From: Distichodus sexfasciatus
Lineage: Eukaryota > Chordata > Actinopteri > Characiformes > Distichodontidae
Direction of reading: 5' to 3'
Assembly: GCA_032718565.1 (NCBI GenBank)
Contig: JAVGVS010000629.1
Location: 62,001 to 126,000 of the forward strand
DNA length: 64,000 nucleotides
Shown here piece by piece: positions 58,480 through 64,000 of this stretch. The position numbers and the translations under genes are program-made. Under the pieces are notes generated by a model, which saw nothing but the letters and a program-made list of their open reading frames with translations, was not told the origin of the DNA and made no database searches. Numbering within the stretch: position 1 is the first letter of the stretch; every line of letters begins with the position of its first letter.

Positions 58480-58558
58480 CCACACACACACACACACCTC
58501 AACATACCAGCACACACACACACACACACACACACACCAACATACCAGCACACATACG

Positions 58559-58589
<31 letters not shown>

Positions 58590-58600
58590 CCCCAACATAC

Positions 58601-58635
<35 letters not shown>

Positions 58636-58688
58636 CAACATACCAGCACACACACACACATACACTCCAACATACCGGCACACACACA
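58446..58688 (+). repeat. Compound array of CA runs spaced by CAACATACC words
   Basis: Five variants of ccaacataccagcac (58499, 58538, 58592, 58634 and 58668 approximately) alternate with ca runs of varying length, forming a higher-order repeat. All open frames across it encode His/Thr or Cys/Val repeats only. Confidence 0.9.
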
Positions 58689-59455
58689 CTTTCTCTCTCT
58701 CATGCAAAAACACCACTTTCTCAGAACCAGTGATTTATGACGTTTAGACTCTGACTGTGATTAGCGACTGTCCGCACGTTTCTCTTTACCTTGAGGGGGA
58801 AAAACATGAATAAGAGCTGAACATCCAGTCCAGAGAAAAGTAAAATAAATAATTTAATATACGTTAAAAACCAAGCAAGTTAATTTGGAGAGACAGTGCT
58901 TAGGGAGGGAATAAGAAAGTGATGTGTGTGTATATGTGTGTGTGCGTGTGTGTGTGTGTGTGTGTATACACCCCTAAGGACACAGGCTAAATCCGAAGCT
59001 GGTATGTCGGCATGTCAGGTCCGTACACACGTGCTAAGACATTAATGATTAGTAACGGCTCAGGCCGAGTCTCGCAGCCACGTTTCCTCCCAGCATCAAA
59101 CCTCCTTCTGTTAACTATCACATAAGAATTGTCTACAGGATGCAAAATTAAACATTTTAAAACTAAACATTTTTTAAAGGAGTATTAACATATTAAACCT
59201 TCAAGTCGTCCTACATACAACCAACTCACGTTAGAAGTAAATTAAATGACAAGTCTCAGTCTCAGACGAATGCATCGTAATATCACCGGGAACCTTCTAG
59301 AAAAATCCACCTCAAAAATAAAAAATTAAACTTCACACACTCCATCCCAAAATCCACCAACTTCCGATAAAGTGTTGGGACAGAACACGAGCAACGTTCC
59401 CAAAAGATTCCAAATGCGAAAAGTGTGGGAAACGGTCCGTAGGTGAAGGCGTAGG

Positions 59456-59502
59456 TATAAATACGGGTGGCGAAGGGCCCAGAGCATGCTGGGAGGTGAA
59501 GT
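59456..59502 (+). promoter_or_regulatory. TATA-like box next to a ZNF143/SBS-like motif
   Basis: Tataaatac lies at 59456-59464. At 59484-59502, gcatgctgggaggtgaagt is the inverse of a near match to the ZNF143/Staf promoter motif (consensus ACTACAATTCCCAGCATGC as I remember it; about 16 of 19 agree). Chance occurrence is possible. Confidence 0.35.
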
Positions 59503-59609
59503 TTGGGAAATATATATCATCCTGCGAGCTACATACAGTCCGTTATAAGTTGAGGCATGATCAAAATAAAGTGGTGTCCGTGGTGGTTGTGTGAATATTC
59601 GAAGAACCT

Positions 59610-59652
59610 TTACATGGGCGAGGTCCATTCTTTACACACGTACAAGAACCTG
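59610..59652 (-). CDS. Candidate terminal coding exon (short)
   Basis: On the minus strand a long pyrimidine-rich run (ttttgtctctgcag) ends in a tandem acceptor CAGCAG (59653 and 59650). The following frame reads RFLYVCKEWTSPM then TAA at 59612-59610; other frames also stop soon. An AATAAA on the same strand at 58153-58148 could end the transcript, giving a roughly 1.5-kb 3' untranslated region that includes CA arrays. I do not recognise the peptide. Support is from splice-site quality only. Confidence 0.25.
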
Positions 59653-59768
59653 CTGCAGAGACAAAACACACAAAAAGGGTTATTTCAGCAGAAGTTTGGA
59701 AATTTTTTGATGGATTTATTACATGTGTTTCATATTCAGAATCAAATTGGGATCAGTACAATCTGAAG

Positions 59769-60113
59769 TAGGGCTGCAACAAATGATTATTTTTGTAATC
59801 GAATAATCTATTGATTATTTTACAGATTAATCGAATAATCTGATACATTTAAAAAAACAAAACAAAAATGACAATACATTTGTTATTAGTCTTATTGTAG
59901 TGTGAGTAGAAGTTAGTCATATACGCTTTATGTTGTTGTATTCAATTGAAAATGAAGAAACATGAAGTCTAAGGGTCAATGGAACCAATTTGGCCAATAA
60001 ATGAGTTGCTTGGCCTTCTGGAAGAGAACTGCATTTCCCACAACTTCTGTGCACGCCTCGACCATTTTTGTAATCGAATTATTCGAGTTATTCGAATAAT
60101 CGTTTCAGCTGTA
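59769..60113. mobile_element. hAT-type MITE with perfect 8-bp target duplication
   Basis: The ends are inverted (TAGGGCTGCAAC against the inverse TACAGCTGAAAC), followed by a longer imperfect inverted repeat of Cgaataat words. The 8 bases atctgaag occur immediately outside both ends (59761-59768 and 60114-60121). There is no transposase reading frame, so it is non-autonomous. Confidence 0.88.
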
Positions 60114-60151
60114 ATCTGAAGGTTGTGATTTTGATCCTCACACGGGCTAAC

Positions 60152-60206
60152 AGTAAGTGTGATTGTGTGTGTGCCCTGCAGTGTGTTGGCGCCTGCCCAG
60201 GGTTCT
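60152..60206 (+). mobile_element. SINE family B, fragment
   Basis: Only the stretch gtgattgtgtgtgtgccctg to ggcgcctgcccaggg remains. A V-SINE-like fragment follows directly. Confidence 0.6.
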
Positions 60207-60207
60207 T

Positions 60208-60290
60208 CCACTTACTGATTTTGAGAGCAACTTGGATTTAAGGGTCTTGCTCTGGGACCTAGTGATAATAGTGCTGGAGGTGGGATTTGA
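60208..60290 (-). mobile_element. V-SINE-like fragment
   Basis: It holds gagagcaacttggatttaag, ggtcttgctctgggaccta and the B-box inverse gggatttgaacc. It is then interrupted by a CCA trinucleotide run. Confidence 0.65.
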
Positions 60291-61810
60291 ACCACCACCA
60301 CCACCACCCCATATACACTGTCAGCCTTAAAGGCACTTCTGTTGTATTCACCACAACTTCAGCAAACGTTTTGATCAATTTTTAAAATTCCTTCACTGTT
60401 GCATTCAGAATTCAGACCCTCTAGGATTTCACAATGTTGGACAACACAAATTCTGCCAGTCTCCGTGAATTCATAACTACTGTGCAATTTTGACCAATTG
60501 CTGCTACTTTTCCGCAATTTTTGAACAATCATTGTCATTTCCCTGAAAGTGTTGAGCCATACGCAGCAAACTCACTTCCTTGTTAGGTTCAGAAGATGCA
60601 GGAAACGTGTGATAAAAACGCCTCACATTTACCTTTAAAAATAACTAAATTAATGGTTAATAAAAATAATAGTGGTTTTGTTTTCTTCATTTTAATTCAC
60701 TGTTAAAGAATCATTATAATGGGGGACATTTTTCCACAACTTTGACTTGTTCCCGCAACTTTATTGCAACAAAACGTCTAAAAACACAGCAACTTTCATC
60801 ACAATTTTAAAGAAAAGCTGCTACAAAATCGGCACTTGAGGCCTCAACAATCTCAAAAAAGACTCCACTAAATCTGGAGGAACTGATAATTGGCATTTGC
60901 AATGTAATAAAAATATTACAAATTTTTATTTTAATTTATTAGCTTAAAGAATTTGTGAAAATTGGTCAAATCTGTCAAAACTGTGGGCAAAAGTACAGAG
61001 GTCACGTTTCGGACTCGATGTGTGTCTGACTATAAATATTTTTAGTACTGTATCTAAACTCAGTCTGACCATTACTGTGCACAAAACAACTATTGTTTTT
61101 ATTCTTTATTAATATAACGTATGCTCATTACGAGAGCACTTTGAGAATACATGTACGGCGTTTACCAGGCAATCTTATCCACGGTAAATTACATTTCCTA
61201 ATTACTGAACAGTCTCACTGGAGCGATTTGGGATTAGGTTTATAATTTCTTGAGACATTGGTAATTAAGATTGTAGCTCTGTTACCTGAGACAATTAGTC
61301 CTTGGTCATAAATTTCTTAGAAGCTGCAAAAGAATAAACAAGGAGAATATCAGACATTAAGGCACAACAGAACAGTACAGTTAAATCCAAACATGATCAT
61401 TCCTGTGTATCCTGACACACACACACACACACACCTATAACACTTATTATTCAGATAATGTACCGAACAAGTCACAGTGATTTCAGATCATACTGCAGTC
61501 CTGTTTAACACACCATCATCTAAAAGTTCCACACAAAATCTGTATTAAAGATCTGAAACAGCAGGAAAAATGGATATGAGTTTGTGGGGAAAGCTACAGT
61601 CCTGAAGCCAGATAACAGAACCACGAAAACACATCTATTAACATTAGGGCTGCCACGGTTACGAAACCGAACCAAAAAACATGACACAAAGGTCCACAGT
61701 CTACAGTCTCGGACAGAGATTCTGGAAGATGGATCTCTGGTTTTAGTAAATTTTAATGAAGGTGCTTGTGCTTTAATCAGAATAAATTTAGTTAATTAAG
61801 TCATTCAGCA
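60291..61810. other. No gene seen
   Basis: A/T-rich unique sequence with one decayed V-SINE fragment and a CA run (61414-61434). Confidence 0.55.
61158..61300 (-). mobile_element. Possible decayed V-SINE-like fragment
   Basis: Words such as aatcttatccacgg and acatttcctaatta, in the same order as the 51.1-kb copy, suggest homology. Similarity fades before the head. Confidence 0.4.
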
Positions 61811-62087
61811 GAGCGGCAACGGCAGCCTCACAGCGGGAAGGTCCCAGGTCGGCCATGGGGTCTTTCTGTGTGGAGTTTGTTCTCCCCGTGTTGGCGTGGG
61901 GTTTCTCCGGGTGCTCCAGTTTCCTCCCACAGTCCAAAAGTATGCACTATAGGTTAACTGGCTGACTCTAAATTGGCCCTGTGAATGTGATTGTGTGAGT
62001 GTGTGTGCCCTGCGGTGTGTTGGCGCCTGCCCAGGGCGGGTTCCCGCTTGAGCCCGTAAGTTCCTGGGGTAGGCTCCTGCCCCGGCC
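61811..62087 (+). mobile_element. SINE family B, near full length
   Basis: The head is decayed (gcggcaacggcagcctcaca), but the middle (ctgtgtggagtttgttctcc, tttcctcccacagtccaaaa) and 3' part (gtgttggcgcctgcccaggg) are well kept. The GAAT tail is not visible. Confidence 0.75.
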
Positions 62088-63419
62088 ATGGCTAATTCAC
62101 AGGAGAACAAGCTGCATATTTTGTTCTTGATTTATTTTTAAACACACTCACTGCAGTAAACCCTGGATTTGGAGAAATGTTACACCTCTAATTATTACCC
62201 TTCGGCAAACTGTTAGACAAAACGGAGACTTATATAAAGTGTTTTCTTGTTTCAATTATAAAGCATGTGACAGATGAATTTTAAACATCAAGCATCCAAG
62301 AGTTCTCTCTCAAACACACACACAGATACACACTCGAGAACAGCAATTGTCCACCACAGAGTAAAGAAAAAAATGCAATATAAAGGATGTTATAAAAATA
62401 TAAAAAGTACAATAACATTTAAAAGTGAGGTATAGAATATATATAAAAAACATATATAAAAATATACAAAATCGTTTTCGTACCCGACCTGCTCTCAGGA
62501 AGATGCTCAGCAGGCCTGATGAAAAAGCTGCCAAATACATGATCTCCAGGACCATGTGTATATAGTAGTATATAAATAAATATATATATTATTCCCCTAT
62601 ACCTCACTTAAAGATGTTTTTACTTTCATATTTGTCCTTTTCTCTATGTTACAGTCAAATAAAACATTATACTGTATGTTGTACAGCATATGGTTGTGTG
62701 TCATAAATCCAAATTGAATTTAAAAAGCCCCATCATATATATATATAATATATATAAAATATGTCATATGTCACATTCTGGCAGGTCACATCAAGCAAAA
62801 AAGTTGATCAATGCTTCACTCTCAGCAGCTGTACTGTTTATTACATATTAATAAGGTGTAAGATACAGAGGGCCGCGAGTGAAGCGTTTCTCAGATAACT
62901 CTTTTCCCTGCACTGGTGCCGTTTCACAAATCAGGCTCACATTTATCTACTGAGGGAGAGCGTGGTACTGGAGCCACAAAATCAGCCAGGAAACTTTAGA
63001 CAAAGGAACTGAAGGAAAATGAAGCTGGAATTGGGTGGGAGCTAAAGAAATAAAATAACCTTGTAGGAAGCTGATCTTCCCAGAAAATTCAACAGAAAAC
63101 AGAGAGCAGACAAAGCAGGAAAAATGTGTCTGAAGGTATAAGTGAAGAACTGAAAGCTGCCAGGTTTGAAACAATCATCAGCACTAACAAGCTTGCAAAA
63201 AAAAAAAAAAAAAAGCTAAGCAGTGTGTGAAGACGCTAGCGTGTAAATCACATTGGCTCATATTTTTAGATCGATGGCATGTAGATCAATGCATCGTTAC
63301 ACCCCTAAAACACAAAGACTTGTCCCCAGCTTCAGCACCACAGCTGGGCCCAGTGCAGTGGAAAAGCAAAAGTAACAGTAAATCATCAGAGTGAGGGCTC
63401 ATGGGTCGTCACACAGCCT
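62088..63419. other. No gene seen
   Basis: A/T-rich, with AT runs (62.4-62.6 and 62.73-62.76 kb) and a poly-A tract (63.2 kb). Confidence 0.55.
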
Positions 63420-63780
63420 TATGTGAGTAAAAATGAGCAATAATTTGGTCTGGAAATTAGAATTAAAATTTATTGGACATGTAACTTTGTACGTTTGTCC
63501 AGATCCGACATTACGAATTGCAGACAACGTTTGTAGGGAGGCGGGGCCATAAAGAGGCTCAGCGATCGGCTGTGTGACGGACCGGGGGCCGTGCTGATTG
63601 TCGAGGAGACTCACGGCGAGAGGGTCGAAGGTGAAAGCGCCACGCCACCTCATCTCGCTCACTGTCATGAGAGAATCAGAGACACGTTACCCAGGCGAGT
63701 GTCCAATGGCAACGAGCGAGCCGACGCACGACACTTCACTCCCTCAGCTGGCCAGACCACTCCTGCATGCTGATGGAGGG
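63420..63780. other. CNE or exon-like block near the right edge
   Basis: The A/T-rich left half (attagaattaaaatttattg) leads into G/C-rich unique sequence (gaggcggggccataaagagg, gagtgtccaatggcaacgag). CCAAT and GGGCGG-like words occur. It stops at a large GA array. Confidence 0.35.
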
Positions 63781-63849
63781 AGGGAGAGATGGAGAGAGAG
63801 AAAGAGAGAGGGAGTCAGAAAATAGAAAGAGAGTCAAAAATAGAGAAAC

Positions 63850-63851
<2 letters not shown>

Positions 63852-63897
<46 letters not shown>

Positions 63898-63905
63898 GAG
63901 AGAGA
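63852..63905 (+). repeat. GA microsatellite, then GGAT-rich run
   Basis: A long ga run is followed by imperfect ggat/gatg units to the end of the window. Confidence 0.9.
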
Positions 63906-64000
63906 ACGGAGCCATAGTTGCTGGGTGGGTGGATGAGTGGATGAGTGGATTGATGGAAGGATGGACTGAAGGATGAAAGGATGAATGTATGCACCGATGG

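Noticed and set aside
58399..58740. Frames of about 100 codons on both strands across 58.4-58.7 kb
   Set aside because: They translate CA/TG microsatellites into His/Thr or Cys/Val repeats.
1..64000. A new defence system, CRISPR array or operon
   Set aside because: The window has vertebrate repeat content and no bacterial-type gene organisation; no array of unique spacers between identical repeats is present.

Overview
The window looks like a repeat-rich, non-coding stretch (intergenic or large-intron) of a teleost fish nuclear genome. The evidence is very dense CA/GA/AT microsatellites, several tRNA-derived fish SINE families, many hAT- and Tc1-type miniature transposons, and one complete Rex3 (RTE-clade) retrotransposon. 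No ordinary multi-exon protein gene can be read with confidence. I see no rRNA, genuine tRNA, CRISPR or bacterial-type operon. I cannot name the species.

Layout. 1-9.5 kb: microsatellites, three short interspersed repeats, a nested hAT-like element (5.8-6.3 kb) and a long AT array (7.6-7.8 kb). 9.57-10.74 kb: three transposons stacked inside one another. 11-17.7 kb: more MITEs and SINEs, a LINE fragment (14.7 kb) and a CpG-rich transposon block (15.7-16.2 kb). 17-28.3 kb: hAT-like copies, a foldback element holding a 21-bp minisatellite (20.0-20.7 kb), a hAT inserted in a hAT (24.3-25.75 kb), a SINE pile-up (27.2-27.7 kb) and a Tc1-type MITE (27.77-28.3 kb). 28.3-30.5 kb: quiet unique DNA. 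30.5-36.4 kb: GA arrays, two CpG-rich blocks (31.1-31.6 and 35.9-36.4 kb) and the best candidates for host exons, all on the minus strand (36.06 and 32.82-32.95 kb). 36.6-41.2 kb: a Tc1 remnant and SINEs. 41.56-44.92 kb: Rex3. 45-64 kb: high-complexity blocks that look like conserved non-coding elements (CNEs; 45.6-46.1, 47.7-48.35, 55.5-56.1, 63.4-63.8 kb), two internally deleted DNA transposons that keep a promoter and first-exon-like segment (49.2-49.9 and 54.4-55.0 kb), more SINEs, a possible minus-strand terminal exon at 59.65 kb, and simple repeats to the end.

The one clear protein-coding unit is Rex3: an uninterrupted 1061-codon minus-strand frame with endonuclease and reverse transcriptase, a GATG-repeat tail and an 11-bp target-site duplication. 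It looks young and possibly competent. The host signal is indirect: CNE-like blocks, CpG-rich blocks and isolated splice-bounded segments suggest regulatory or intronic DNA around a developmental gene. That is inference, since no homology search could be run.
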